64,000 nucleotides of DNA from Branchiostoma floridae (GCF_000003815.2 NC_049994.1:12714662-12778661); one strand, 5' to 3'. Counted from the stretch's first letter, positions 1-13,800 are shown. Numbers and translations: made by a program. Notes: generated by a model from the sequence alone, not told the origin.

Positions 1-300
1 TGTGTGTGCGCTTGTGTACATAGCTGATGCTACCTGATGATTGCTAGGTGTACACGAGTGCTTGTGTGCATGATTGCTTGCCGGTGTGTGTGTGTTTACG
101 TGCTTGCTCGTTTGTGTGGGTGGATGTATGTGTGCATGCTGGCTTGCACAGGTGGATGTATTTTTCCTTGTGTACTTTCATAGTATATACAAAATATGAG
201 AACCAAGAAATCAAATTGCTGAAGTTTGAACTTGAGGCTGACATACAATGTCGTGGCCCTTAAGGCAGCTGGGCAGGGAAGGTCATTCAGCACCTAGGAC
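1..300. repeat. TG-rich low-complexity sequence
   Basis: The first 140 bases are rich in TGTG and TGCTTG runs and look like a decayed (TG)n tract. After it comes ordinary AT-rich sequence with no convincing coding exon. Short open frames here are explained by the simple repeat. Confidence 0.6.
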
Positions 301-415
301 AGGGAAGGTCCTTCAGCACCTATGACAGGGAAGGTCCTTCAGCACTAAGGACAGGGAAGGTCCTTCAGCACTAAGGACAGGGAAGGTCCTTAAGCACTAA
401 GGACATGGAAGGTAC
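274..415. repeat. 26-bp minisatellite, left block
   Basis: About five tandem copies of a 26-bp unit of the form GACAGGGAAGGTCCTTCAGC plus ACTAAG. The same unit resumes at 1557 after an assembly gap and an intervening unique stretch. Copies differ mainly at CACC/CACT and TTCAG/TTTAG. No gene is seen between here and the gap. Confidence 0.85.
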
Positions 416-420
416 TTTAC

Positions 421-1066
421 CCTTCCGCCGCTGGATAAAATTACACCCCGCTTCAGGAATTTAGTGTAAAATGTAGAAATTAGCCGGAACAACCTCCGTG
501 GTTTTTTGGACTTGTAGTTGCTTTCCCAGTAGCGCTAGATATATAAAACTATACATTTCTGGAAAGCTAAGACCATACACAAGGCGAATAAAACAAAGAC
601 AAGATTGTTCCAGGTCTATTTGAATATATTTCACCAATGACATATGGAAATGCTTACTCCAGAAAGTCAACACATGATCGATCATCTGTAAAGACCAAGT
701 AATGTCACAAATGTATTTTCAAAACTCGAACAGATCTCTCCCCATGCCTTACGATGTTACACACTGTTGTAAACACGAGGCCAAGACATGGCTAGATCAT
801 AGTTTTCATTGTAGTTACATTTATCAGAGTCCTCGTTGATTGTGAAATGATCACTCATCTGTCGTCTCCGGGAGCGTCTTCATGGTAGCGCGATCATATC
901 GCGCTAAAATTAAGCTGCAAATGTCACAAAAACTCGCTCGATAACCTTGCAAACAATGTCCACCCTGTAAACATGAAAACGAGCCTGTTCTCCCGAAGTA
1001 CACCGGGGATTTACCGAGGATGCCGATGAATAGCGATTCCCTAATCGTGGGTTATCGGGGCAGGAT
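421..1066. other. non-coding stretch, no gene seen
   Basis: Ordinary intergenic-looking sequence between the two minisatellite blocks. I see no exon with splice sites. A short palindrome-like stretch (GTAGCGCGATCATATCGCGC) lies near 885. Confidence 0.4.
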
Positions 1067-1556
1067 NNNNNNNNNNNNNNNNNNNNNNNNNNNNNNNNNN
1101 NNNNNNNNNNNNNNNNNNNNNNNNNNNNNNNNNNNNNNNNNNNNNNNNNNNNNNNNNNNNNNNNNNNNNNNNNNNNNNNNNNNNNNNNNNNNNNNNNNNN
1201 NNNNNNNNNNNNNNNNNNNNNNNNNNNNNNNNNNNNNNNNNNNNNNNNNNNNNNNNNNNNNNNNNNNNNNNNNNNNNNNNNNNNNNNNNNNNNNNNNNNN
1301 NNNNNNNNNNNNNNNNNNNNNNNNNNNNNNNNNNNNNNNNNNNNNNNNNNNNNNNNNNNNNNNNNNNNNNNNNNNNNNNNNNNNNNNNNNNNNNNNNNNN
1401 NNNNNNNNNNNNNNNNNNNNNNNNNNNNNNNNNNNNNNNNNNNNNNNNNNNNNNNNNNNNNNNNNNNNNNNNNNNNNNNNNNNNNNNNNNNNNNNNNNNN
1501 NNNNNNNNNNNNNNNNNNNNNNNNNNNNNNNNNNNNNNNNNNNNNNNNNNNNNNNN
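1067..1556. other. assembly gap
   Basis: A run of 490 N. The minisatellite resumes immediately at its right edge, so the gap probably reflects an array that could not be assembled. Confidence 1.
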
Positions 1557-1872
1557 ATAGCACTAAGGACAGGAAGGTCCTTTAGCACCAAGGACGGGCA
1601 GGGTCCTTTAGCACCAAGGACAAGGAAGGTCCTTTAGCACTAAGGACAGGGAGGGTACTTTAGCACTAAGGACAGGGAAGGTACTTTAGCACTAAGGACA
1701 GGGAAGGTCCTTTAGCACCAAGGACATGGGTGGTCCTTTAGCACCAAGGACAGGGAATCTTTATCAGCACTAAGGACAGGGAATGACATTAAGCACCAAG
1801 GACAGAGGAGGTCCTTCGGCACTAAGGACAGGTACGCCCTTTGAAAATAAGGACAGAGGAGGTCCGATAGGT
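1557..1872. repeat. 26-bp minisatellite, right block
   Basis: About twelve tandem copies of the 26-bp unit found at 274-415, here usually AGCACCAAGGACAGGGAAGG plus TCCTTT. The last copies (after 1830) are more diverged. Open frames across it are repeat artefacts. Confidence 0.88.
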
Positions 1873-2573
1873 AGACACACCTATCCCGGGTGCTGAACAC
1901 AATCGATTTACTTAAGTAGGTAAAGTAGTACAAAGTAAAAGACGTGGTTTAATGAATATTTAAATTTGTTTCACAATCATTCCTTAACTCAAAATATAAC
2001 ATACCCGTACATATAGTACATGAAAGCATGTAGGCTGCAATACATGAGCAAGCTTTCCACATCCATTTTATTTCTATTGGTTACTTCATACAGAATTGAT
2101 ACTCAGATAAACTTAGGAGACAAGCATAAATCTCGCCCTCAATCCAGGATAGACTCTTGCCAGGAAAATGCAGTGACAGAAATGTAGGGTATGATAAGAT
2201 GTGCTGTTTGTCCAATGTACACACGTAACATGCATGTAGCACCAGAAGTACAATTTGCTGAATATGAACAAAGGATTGTCATTTTATTCTTCGTACACCA
2301 ATAAAAGCGCAGGAAGATATTCTTTCATAACATTTCCAAATCCAGGGAATATAACATATTTCATTGGTTTACTTTAAATGAAAATCAGGTCTGTAATGTT
2401 TCAGTTTATGTGAACAACTAAATGTAGCTCAGGCAATACTATTGTAGCTTGGAAGATATGACACATTCCCTCTTGAGGCTATTCCAAGACTCTTTTTTTT
2501 AATTTTTTTTTGTGTTTTTTTTTTACAAAAGACTTTTTTTCTTTGAACTATTAACATTTCTACATCACTTATC
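1873..2573. other. non-coding stretch 3' of the minus-strand gene
   Basis: AT-rich sequence with poly-T runs near 2490-2540. It lies downstream of the stop codon at 2574-2576 of the minus-strand gene and probably holds its 3' UTR. No other exon is visible. Confidence 0.4.
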
Positions 2574-5140
2574 TTAACTTTTCTTAATCTTAACCCCTTC
2601 AGCTGACCACCCTGTGATCACGTGATCCATGACGTAGCTGAAGGCGTGCCACCTGCCTGTGGTGGACTCGTCATCACCTGAGGCCGATTTAACACAGAAA
2701 ATTGAATGGAACGTTATTAAAGTATAAGATAGAAATCGAAGATCTTTCATTAATCGAACGAAAGTGTGTCATTTTAGGTGTCCGTAAAAGTGTGCTTGTA
2801 TATATCTTATAGACCACATCATGACCCCACGGAAAGTATGTTAGCCTACCGATTTCTGTATTTCCTTCGCTCGTCTGTCCCGTTCCAACACTTGTGACGT
2901 CACCTGCCCCCCACACCGAGGCTACGCTGTGGCCGACTGTGCGGCAGAGTTGGTCAAACCAACCTCTCGTAGCGTCATCTTCCTTTACCGGGTCTGTAAG
3001 TTAAGAAATGGGGACCGGTGTGGGTAGAGCAGAAAAAAGAGCAGCAGAAAAAAATGCATCGTGAGATCTAGGAATACAAACTAAAGTTCATATTCGTTCT
3101 CCCGAACAGAATAACTGAAGACCAACTGTAGAGTCGCTTGCCTTAATCCACATCATTGACAGTGTGCACCAATATCATTAGCCTTAAGCTTAAACTGTCG
3201 TTTTGAAACTTCTTTCCTCTTTGCAACACTAATACGTCCTAGGTTCGGTCACATCTTGCACCCAAACTTTACGTTTGAGAACTGTAAATTCATTTTTTTG
3301 CGGAGATTAAATTTTACGGTAAAAGCGTAAAGGAGATTTGGGTGGCGATTCACGTTCTCGGTCAAAACAATACTGTAGAACAAAAACAAATATTTGCGGT
3401 GTTTTGTAACACCACGAATATTTCGCAATTTACAGTACACTTGTTAACCAGTTTTTTTGGGAGGGTGTGCAATTTGTGTCTGTGGGTTACATACAAGTGA
3501 ACAAGATGGGCTTAACTTATTCTTTGAAAGCAATGGAAAAGAACACCCAAACACTGACCTGTCGCCTTCCCTATCGAGCTTCCGACGTCCTGGAAGTAAC
3601 TTGTGGTTGTTTTAAAGATATTCCTGCCGGTCCTGAGCAGCCAGGTGAGCGGGTCTGGTGGCGGCAGTTCGGCCAACTCGTCGAAGCGGCGATAAGGATC
3701 CCGGCGGTTCCAGAAACAGCTGGTCATGAGGTAACTGTAGCGCCTGGGGAACGGTAAGGTTGTAACATGCAGTCCGGCAGGGGTTTGGGTTTCTGTCATA
3801 CAGAGGGACTCATAATATGTGTTGATGCTTCTGTGTCAGGTGCAACTTTGCATGAATGACAACATTTTCCATGCATGAGTATCTTATACATTTTCGAAAG
3901 CGCATTCGAGTCCATTCAAGGAAACCTGTGTGTGGAAGGTGTTCTGCACCAGGGACGGTGTATGGACAGTGTTGACACCAGAGACTGATGCGCTGTCCTT
4001 TCCATGGATGGTGTTCAGCACCAAGGATAGTAATGTTAACTGTGTGTTATTTTCTCCGTGGTGTTCGGCGCTAGGGATACGGCATACAAAAGATCGTAGA
4101 CTCAAAATACTTCTGAAAAGTGCATGAGTTCTTTCAGGGAACCAATTTGCAGACAACTGTTATGTAGTAACAATGATATCAAGATAACTCACCATCCGTC
4201 TTCAGTATCAGTGACGTCATTCAGAACCGTGTCCTGGTCCTTCCAGCCGTAGTCAGTCAGAGCTGTGATCATGACGTCACGGCTTCTCCCCTTGTACAAC
4301 TTACAGCGGACCAGCTTGCCGAGACCTCCGGTGTCCGACGGTCGGACATACGCAGTTATGAAGGTCTCTCTGTCGGTGATCTGTGGTACAACACATACAA
4401 GAACATCACAACAAAACCTTAATATTCTCGTGTCATCAAAGAGAAAGATGGATAACAGATCTGTCATTTTTTCCGTCGTAATCCATACAGTTCAGCACCA
4501 GGGACAGATGTGTTTACCTGTGTGTGTGGATGCTGTTCAGCACCAGGGACAGGTGTGTTAGCCAGAGTGTGGATGGTGTTCAGCGCCAGGGACAGGTTTG
4601 TTTACCTGTGTGAGTATGGTATTCAGTACCAAGGACAGGTGTGTTTATCTGTGTGTGGATGATGTTCAGCACCAGAGACAGATGTGTTTCCCAGTGTTTG
4701 GATTGTCTTCAGCACCAAGTTATAGGTACGCTTAACTGTGTGGATGGTGTTCAGCACCAAGGACAGATGTGTGCGTGTGGATTATGTTCAGTACCAAGGG
4801 CAGTCACGTTTGCCTGTGTGTGGACAGTGTCTAAACAACAGCAATCACAGATGGAAATTCCGATTCCAGAGATTTACAGGTAGAGTATAGCCTCAGGAAA
4901 CTGTCTACAGGTAACGATCTTTACCTTTACCTAACGATCACGCAACCAGTTTACCGACTAGCTAACTGAATATAGTGTAACAGTACACACGAGTTGACAT
5001 CCGTGTCCGTAACGTTACCTGGTACACTCTGAGCGAGTCCTCGGTGGTTTCGAAGACGGGTAGTTTCTCCACCATAGTGAGTCCTACAGCGTCTTTCCGC
5101 GGCCAGTACTCAAGCAAATCCCGGAACTTCTCATGCTTGT
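2574..5140 (-). CDS. unrecognised five-exon gene, 5' end missing
   Basis: I do not recognise this protein. Five exons read on the minus strand with consistent phases: 5019-5140, 4193-4380, 3559-3743, 2904-2993 and 2574-2677. All have AG acceptors and GT donors. They give about 229 residues ending in a TAA at 2574-2576. The first exon seen starts with two bases of a split codon (DKHEKFRDLLEYWPRKD), so at least one upstream exon with the start codon is missing from the model. The protein is soluble-looking and aromatic-rich, with a charged middle (RDPYRRFDELAELPPPDP) and a lysine-rich end (VKIKKS). No catalytic motif or membrane segment is evident. Two introns contain minisatellite. It is divergent from the RADX-like gene at 5972, so the two may share a promoter region. 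Exon structure is fairly sure; function is unknown. Confidence 0.6.
4493..4830. repeat. 43-bp minisatellite in an intron
   Basis: Eight tandem copies of a roughly 43-bp unit beginning CAGCACCAGGGACAGGTGTG and ending in GTGTGGATGGTGTT. It lies in the intron between 4381 and 5018 of the minus-strand gene. More decayed copies occur at about 3935-4060. The core CAGCACCAAGGACAG is shared with the 26-bp arrays at 274 and 1557. Confidence 0.85.
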
Positions 5141-5971
5141 CTGGAATTAGACAAGACAGGAAGTACAAAATCACTATCTTCTTCAAGATCTCCCAAATAA
5201 TTCCCATCTTGCCAAGGAGTCCGTAAAAAACGTGACTGAAAACTCGGGATTCTCTGACGGGTGTTGTGTAAATAGAATTCGGTTGCTAGGCACTCCTTCG
5301 AATTCGAAGATTCGATTCTTGGCGTTGTAGAACGTGTTGTACTTAGCCCTTCCCGCGCCTGCGCAAATACTAGTATTTCATTTCAGCATTTTTATATGGT
5401 TGATATGAGAATTGGATCCATCATTTGCGAAGTCCTCTAAGAGTTCAGGGTCAATATCAAAAGAGTTCCAGTCCCTCTTGCATACGTCCTACCACTGTCG
5501 CATTACAACACCATCATCAATGATCATCCATAGTTAGATAAGTCATAAGCGATATATTCCACTAACGTTAACATATGGTCTGTTTGGTCAATTTCTACTA
5601 TTTTCCAGCACCTTATGGGGTCTGGTAAAGCCTACAAGCAACTGTTGTGTCTTCTGTACTTTTTGATAAAAGGCCACAAAATTAGACACCGGAAACAGAA
5701 ACACTTTTGATCATTTTGATGCTCCTGCAATGTCTGATGGATCCGCTAGCCGGCAGCCCTGTACGGTGTATGATGTGGGTTGTGTAATACCAAACAAATC
5801 CGCCAGGCAGCATTGCTGCACAACCTTTGACCCATTGGTGGCAGTTTTGAAAATGGCGGCCATTCAGGATTGTTTTCAATCTCATTCGGTCATTTTGATG
5901 GACGTTTTCTCTAATATTTCAAACAGCAAACGGACTTAAAACTTCCCGAAAGATTATTCGATATCTAAACC
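5141..5971. promoter_or_regulatory. probable shared (divergent) promoter region
   Basis: Sequence between the first exon seen of the minus-strand gene and the RADX-like ATG at 5972. It should hold the missing first exon of the minus-strand gene and both transcription starts. I see no TATA box that decides a start. An open frame at 5682-5885 on minus could be a first exon (phase would fit), but its donor is weak, so it is not called. Confidence 0.35.
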
Positions 5972-8900
5972 ATGTCTGAAAGTTTTGTTGAGCCCCAAGA
6001 CGTCCCGATAGCGGAGTTAAAAGAGCGGATTCGACAGGCGGAACGTCTGCGGCAGCCCTTGGCGCCTGTCCCCGCCTCCGTGTTGGCAGTCTATCGGTAC
6101 CTGGTGGTAAGGTTACTCTGGGACTTCTTCATGTGGTTATTTTTCCTCTAACGGCTGCTTTAAAACCTTGTTATACATTGAGCTATTTTGTAGTTGTGTT
6201 GATCATGATAATTGCATTTTTTTAAAGTCTCTGATTACATAATTTAGTTTTTGAAATGTTTGAACTTGACTCTGACATTTCTGATGTTTAACTTGCTGGA
6301 AATTCCCCAATTGGCCATTAGACCTCCTATTTTATTAAAATTTATGCGCGTTCGGTGTACACACTGAATCACAGTTTCCAACCTGCAAAGTGTACACCCC
6401 TATACTGCACATGTAACGTTATAACGTTAAAACTTATATACTGTAGTAAAGCAACAGAAGAATAAGAACCCCAAGTATCAGTGGTGTTGGTCAAACTCCA
6501 AGTTGATAGTGGTCCAACTTGTCCTGATCCATGCAGAGGGAACACGCCCATATAGTATTACAAAGCAAACGGGGGTCCCGGCTTAAAATGGAACTAACGT
6601 TACCTTGTTCCTACCTGGCCTGACAAAGAGTTCTCTATAAGAATTAGTATATATAAATAAAGTGTCAATGTTGTTGGTCCAATTTGACAGTAGTCCAATG
6701 TGTCGTTTTCCTAGCTAATTCTAGCGCTTCCTGTATTCCCCAGGGCGGTGATTTTGAGGGGGAGACAGGAGAGGACCCAGGTCAGGAGCAGGACGTGTTT
6801 GACATCGTCGTAACCGATGGACTCCACAAGATCAAATGTCTGCTGAGTCCCAAACTCAACCACCTGGTGCACAGGAACGAGGTACGGTAGCAAAGAACAT
6901 CTCAACTTGGTGTACAGTGCAGTAGTTAAAATACTTCTTTCAGCGAAGTTGACCAGGTGGCAACCTGAGTCAAAAGGCAGGTTGTGCCATCAACGTATCA
7001 GGTTGCCCCACTCCCAAGTAATTACTTTCTTCAAGTCAGCTACTTTTCTTCCAGTTACATTTAAGTACTTATTTGTATCTTATCAAGAGATAAATACAGA
7101 AGCTTATGCATGTACGTGGGGCAAAAGCGGTATTCCAAGTGCAAAATATCAGCTTGCGCACTGTGCTACCTGGCTTTAAAATTTTCTCCCTATGTGCAGC
7201 AAAGTTAAAACCACCACTAACATTTTTGTATATAATATAGACTCTCTTTTTCACATGTCTGAAGACCATGTCCGATCTAACCTGACAATCTCTTCATTTG
7301 CCCCCCCCCCCCTCCCCTCCATAGCTGTGTGCTGGTTGCCATGTGACCTTACATGACCTGACCCTGCGGTACAACGAGGGTGACGTGCAGGGGGACAGCT
7401 TCATCATCATCAAGGATGTGAAGTTTCGGCTCGGCACCTTCAGCTCAGGTAAGTCAGCCATGCAATCACAGACTGGATAAATGCCTCCAATCNNNNNNNN
7501 NNNNNNNNNNNNNNNNNNNNNNNNNNNNNNNNNNNNNNNNNNNNNNNNNNNNNNNNNNNNNNNNNNNNNNNNNNNNNNNNNNNNNNNNNNNNNNNNNNNN
7601 NNNNNNNNNNNNNNNNNNNNNNNNNNNNNNNNNNNNNNNNNNNNNNNNNNNNNNNNNNNNNNNNNNNNNNNNNNNNNNNNNNNNNNNNNNNNNNNNNNNN
7701 NNNNNNNNNNNNNNNNNNNNNNNNNNNNNNNNNNNNNNNNNNNNNNNNNNNNNNNNNNNNNNNNNNNNNNNNNNNNNNNNNNNNNNNNNNNNNNNNNNNN
7801 NNNNNNNNNNNNNNNNNNNNNNNNNNNNNNNNNNNNNNNNNNNNNNNNNNNNNNNNNNNNNNNNNNNNNNNNNNNNNNNNNNNNNNNNNNNNNNNNNNNN
7901 NNNNNNNNNNNNNNNNNNNNNNNNNNNNNNNNNNNNNNNNNNNNNNNNNNNNNNNNNNNNNNNNNNNNNNNNNNNNNNNNNNNNNNNNNNNNNNNNNNNN
8001 NNNNNNNNNNNNNNNNNNNNNNNNNNNNNNNNNNNNNNNNNNNNNNNNNNNNNNNNNNNNNNNNNNNNNNNNNNNNNNNNNNNNNNNNNNNNNNNNNNNN
8101 NNNNNNNNNNNNNNNNNNNNNNNNNNNNNNNNNNNNNNNNNNNNNNNNNNNNNNNNNNNNNNNNNNNNNNNNNNNNNNNNNNNNNNNNNNNNNNNNNNNN
8201 NNNNNNNNNNNNNNNNNNNNNNNNNNNNNNNNNNNNNNNNNNNNNNNNNNNNNNNNNNNNNNNNNNNNNNNNNNNNNNNNNNNNNNNNNNNNNNNNNNNN
8301 NNNNNNNNNNNNNNNNNNNNNNNNNNNNNNNNCCCAGGGGTACAGTTATTTATGAAAGCAGTGCAATGGAGTTGAGTGACTGAGTGAAAGAGATTGTTTG
8401 GGAGTGAGAACTTTTAGAAACTTTCAATGTTTGGCATTTTAAGGATGCATTTGTGCAATTTGTGCACAACCAAGTCCCTTAGCTGAAGACTGTAACTACC
8501 AACTGTGGTATGGCATGGTCAGTAGTGGTCAGTCCAATTTTCCAGAGTTTCAATCAAAGCCGTAGGATCTGCTTGGAGATTAGAATTAGATAAAATGTTG
8601 ACATTTTACTCCCACAGACGACCCAGACGCCATCCCTGATTGGTCGAATGCGTTGCCCCCGGAGACGGGCCACCACCCGCTCACCGGCCGCTGGGGCCAC
8701 TACCTGCCCCTGTGGAACAACGAGGACCCCTATGGGGAGCAATGGGAACTGCAGGAAGGTTTGCTATATAAAAATATGCATCTCAAACCAGTTTAAGTCA
8801 ACAGAAAGCACATCTTCCATTGGCCATAACAAGCCACACAGATGCCAGTTACAACTGACAACTCAGGAGATAACTAAAATCTATTCTAGTTGGACATGTG

Positions 8901-10769
8901 CTCACTATAGAAAGGATTCTTAATGCTTGTGTAAAAAGTATAACAGTAGCTAATATTGCATGTTATAATTTTCTCTTTCGACCCTCAGCTGAAGAAAACG
9001 AGAACAACGATCCGTACGCAGACTTTGATCGTATCGAGCTGAAGAAGCTGGCGTCCAAGTACAAGAACATCAGCCGGCCGTACCCGGTCGTGGTGGGCAG
9101 GGTTCTGGCCAGGGGGAGGGCACACCACTACGGCAAACCTGGCAGGGACAAGGTTAGGGAAGAAACATTTTGCGCATTTTAAAATAGTTCATTAGTTTTA
9201 CTCAGAAAATCAGCCTCGCCGCATGTACAAAACAAGCTGAATAACAATACAATTGTTGTATGGCAAATACAAAATAAAATATGAAAAAAATAACAATTAC
9301 AATACATGATGAAGAAACACACAAACAAAGTTATACGAAATGCCTTTCAATGAACACTAAAGTAAAGATAGGAACGTCCTAACAGTATTACTAAAAATGA
9401 AGTAGGAGGACAAGACAAAAAACAGAGAGGCTAAGGCTAAAGGAAAGCTTGCCTTTGATAATCACTCCTTGAAACTGTGTGCCAGGCCTGGTCCTTGCCA
9501 AGGTACCTTGTACAGACTTTCCCGTCAGTGACCACTCTCATGTTGATCTTTCACTTCCAGTCCAGCATTGAACTAACTTAAAATAACTGTGTTCTTATAC
9601 AGTAACAATTAATGAAATGAAACCGGACCTCAGAAAAGTTTTTTTTAGTCAGTAATCATCTCTGAAACTCTGTAATGAATATACATGCTATGTGTGATAT
9701 TAGTTGTAGTAACTTGTACATGTACTTATGAATGCTTCCACAGGAAAAGTGGACCTATCAGGGCTACCTTGAGCTGGGAGACTCATCAGGCACAGCCTCC
9801 ATGGTGCTATGGGGTTCCACAGTTCCTGCCCTGTACAACAAACTGGAGGTGGGTGTTGTGTGGCCTTATTTGAGAGAACTGTTAGTCAGACTCAGACAAT
9901 GCAATTTAGCTTTTAAACATTGGAAAACACAAGCCAAGGGGGCTAGTACACGACAGCATACTTTTAGCTAGGATTTCATTATAGGGGTCCAAATTTTTTA
10001 GTGACTGAGATGCACCGCACAGCAAACCCTACAACCTGTGTGTCAGGGCATCGACCTTCCATGGTTCTGAGTTTTAGAGAATCATAAGTTAAAATGGTGC
10101 ATTCTGAGGTATACTGAGGGGCAAATTGCTGCTCAGAGAAGTCACAGTCTTCAACTGGTCAATCAGAATTTCATGCTTGTCAGAGGATCTGCTCCCCACG
10201 GTAAGGGCCCCTTCAGGCAGTGGCTATTGTGTGTTTTCAGCTTCTCTATACTCATCTTAGATTCTGTAAGTGCTATAAAATAAGTTCCTGTGTACTCATC
10301 ATTTGTAACCTTTACTCATCCTTGATCACACATGTTGTCCCCAGGTCGGAGCTGTAGTAAAAGTAGAGAACTACACCGTCCGCCAGGGCTTCGCCCTCCG
10401 TTCTCGTCCCGCGCTACACAACACCCAGCTCCCCTGCCTCAACATCGAGCTCAACATCAACTCCCGCAAGCCCGCTGCCGTGGTAACCGTCGTCCCCGAC
10501 AACCAGGTGGACCCGGAGTGGGATCTCCCAGATGTGAAGTACAAGTTCGTGAGGAGTTCGGAGTTAGCGATGACAGAGGATCAGGCGATCGTGGATGTGC
10601 TCGGTCTGAGTACGTTTGTGGGCAGGTGGGTGTTAGTCTTCCCAAATTCTGCTTGTGATGTCATGTAGACATGAAGCTGATACAGTATTCTCAGATATTA
10701 CAATGCAGTCAGAATAATTATGCGCAAAGCTGCCAATAGATGATGATGTGTGTGTGTGTATGTCTGTAT

Positions 10770-10821
<52 letters not shown>

Positions 10822-13800
10822 ATGTGCATGTGCATGGGTGTGTGTTTGTGTATGAATGTATGAGTGTGTTTGTGTATGAGTCTACATGTGTGTGTGTGTG
10901 TGTGTGTTTGTACATATACATGATTTGTGTGTGCATATGTTTCTGTGATGTTTAATGGGCACAATATGTCATTGTGATAAATCCTCATCACTTATCACAC
11001 ATTTTTGCCTGTAACTTAAGTCTTGAAGCATTAAGGGGTGAAGTCTGCCATCCCTGAAAGCCTTGTTAACATGTTATTTTTGTTTCTTCACCCCCAGATG
11101 GGAGCGGCTCCGCCGGCCGATGTGCCCGCAGTTCTGGCAGTCGCGCTGGGTCCACGTGACGGACCAGACCAGCGCGGTACCCATGGTCCTCCAGCTGTTC
11201 GCCACCTCGCAGCCCCGTATCCATGACAACATCACGGCGGGGCACATCGTGGTCGCCACGCACATGAGGGTCATGCAGAGCACTGTGGGAAGGGAGAAGA
11301 AGAAGTTTGTTTACCTGACGACCACCAGAGAGAGTCAGGTCAGTTTATGTTATACGGAAACACTTTTTTCTGGAAATTAGCTTGTGTTTTTAGAACTCTC
11401 ACACTCACTTTCATTATGTAAACCTTGGACCTAAAAGTGGATGAATGTACATGTAGACTGAAGGTGGACTTACTTGTTTCAAAGGGGGAGTTAGTCCTGG
11501 AGTAAGTCCACCCCAATATTTGCCACATTTGATTTTGTCTAATTTTCTGCTTAAGTTTTTGTTCTTTACATTTCATTTAATTCTATTGTAAAACCAAATA
11601 GTGTTACACTAATGGTGATCCAATTTTAAGTATCAGACTGAGTGTAAAACTACAGTAGCTTATGTAAGGGGGTGTTTTGATAGTGACCTTGATCTTGAAG
11701 ACGTCCCTTACCAGAGTTCGAAGAAAAGCTGCTCCCCAGGTTATATTATATCGGCCCCGGTTGGGGCTTTGCGCAGGAGAAAAGAAAAAAGGCACCTGTA
11801 AAAAAATTCTCTTCCTGCCTTACACACTACCTTACAGGTGTACACTACAGGGTTCCATGGTTACCATGGCTACCGTACGGAACAAGCCCTACACGACCTT
11901 GCTGATTGGCTGCAGAGTGGCCAGGCCAGGCAGTGTGCCCTGAAGGCTGTGATTGGAGGTTGCTATGGTTACCCACCACTCCCTCCCACCCTGGAAGAGT
12001 ACAAGGCTGGACAAGGGGAAGAGAAAGATGTCAAGGTGACAACAGCAAAAATTGTGATGAAGAAAGAATACTTAAGAATCTCCTTCAAGAAAAATTCCCT
12101 GCTAAGAAGGGTTTTCAACAAAAGTTATTCAAACCTCGTCAGGATCCCTGCGTGCAGGAATGTTAGTGATTTGAACAAAATTCTTTTAATCTGTAGCTCT
12201 TGATCAAGCATTCTCAAATGAATTTTGTTAATCATAAAAGCAACTTTTAGCTGGAGAGAAGAGAATTTTAGGAAACTGCATCTGGCTTGCTTTGCATTGG
12301 GCTAAAAGTAATATTCAGTTGCCTTTACTTCTTTTTGTGTTTCTTTTCTGTTTATTTAATCATTTGTTTATTGGTATGGCTGTTCAGCATGTACAGCCAG
12401 GGCTGCCCAAGTAGCCTGTGGCTGTTACAAAGAGCAAGACACATTTTTTCTGATGACAACTAATGAGAAAATCATGCTATAAAGAGTTTTTGCCAATGTT
12501 TTTATCTGCAATACTGATGTTCTTGATTGACTGCCATAAATACATGAATAAAAACTGTGCTTTTAATAATTTTGAACATATCATTGTATCTACTGTATGT
12601 ACCTGAACACCTTTGACCTTTAACCCCAGGTGACCCCATTGCACCACCTGCCTGCAGAGTTGTCCTCCCTACACTACTGTGAAGGGAAAAGGCTTGTTGT
12701 CCAGGGAACCATCGCTATGGTAACCTACATGCCACACCCACAGGAAGCAACAGACAGGTAAGGTTATGTTGTAGAAGGCTATTTACTCATAGTGCTGGAA
12801 AAATTGTTTTTCTGCATTGTTTGACTCCAAAAATGAAGCCCAAAGTCCTTAACCTCACAAAATTTTTTTTTTTTAAGCCCCATCAAAGAAGTGTGGTGTA
12901 ATATGCCACTTAACTCTGAGAATTCTACACTTTTCATGTGATATTTTCAAAGCTTTTTCAAGTGAAGCCAGCAATGGCCATTCCCTTCTTGTTTTTCTTC
13001 CCACAGAGAACAACATAATAATAGACAAGAAAGAGAGAATAACAGAGGACAACTACAGAACGATCAAGAACAACAGCAGAACAACCAAGAACAGTTGCAG
13101 AATGAAAGAGAACGATTACAGAATGACAGAACAGTACAAAACGGGGCACAGACAGCCTCTACTTCTACCAGCACCAGACCTGTCCCCTCTACCAGTCACG
13201 ATCTTTCCTCGTCAGATGAGGACATCTTTAGCCCCATTTCCGAGAGGCTGAGGTCAAGGTCGCAGGAAAGGTCGCCCATGACGAAGGGTGGACCCGTGAC
13301 TCGTGCAAGGTCAAAGGATATGGACTATCAATGGCAGCCGGTCAGTCTACTGAAGAGACCTGGAAGAAAAGATATGAGGTACAACTACAAGCAGAATGTT
13401 TGTGATTTTTTTTCCAAGCTTTTCTAGAAAAATTGTAACAGAGCTGAAATAGATTCCTGATCGTGATGTTTTATTGATTGGGCCTAATTTAATGTCTTAC
13501 TCTTTGTTAATAGATTTTCCTTCAATTTTGGTCCTAAATTGCCACCTTAAAAAGGTAGTTAAACTGATTTCTTTTAAATCATCCAGAAATTGAGCACAAC
13601 TGATCAGTGTTACATTTCTCCTAAATCCAGAAGTTAGAAAAAACTGATCAATGTCAATTATTTCTCCTTATGTACCAGTCCAGAAGTAGATAACAACTGA
13701 TTGATCTTAATGAAGTTAATCATATTTCTCCTAAAATCAACTGATTAATCTTTTTATTTCTCCTTAATCCCTACCCCAGGAAAGCAGTGCGAGTGTTCGA

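Noticed and set aside
910-1637. Long open frames across the first gap
   Set aside because: They consist almost entirely of N.
3560-3799. Starting exon 3 of the first minus-strand gene at 3792
   Set aside because: That acceptor gives the wrong phase. The acceptor at 3744 (TTCCCCAG) joins in frame and makes a tryptophan codon.
4962-5207. Hydrophobic N-terminus MGIIWEILKKIVILYFLSCL for the first minus-strand gene
   Set aside because: A splice acceptor (ATTCCAG) lies just before DKHEKF, so the hydrophobic part is probably intron.
7481-8383. 300-codon frame across the second gap
   Set aside because: Consists of N; the real RADX exons on both sides are in other positions and join in phase.
10698-10991. 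Open frames rich in HT/CV at 10.7-11.0 kb
   Set aside because: Produced by the (TG)n microsatellite in a RADX intron.
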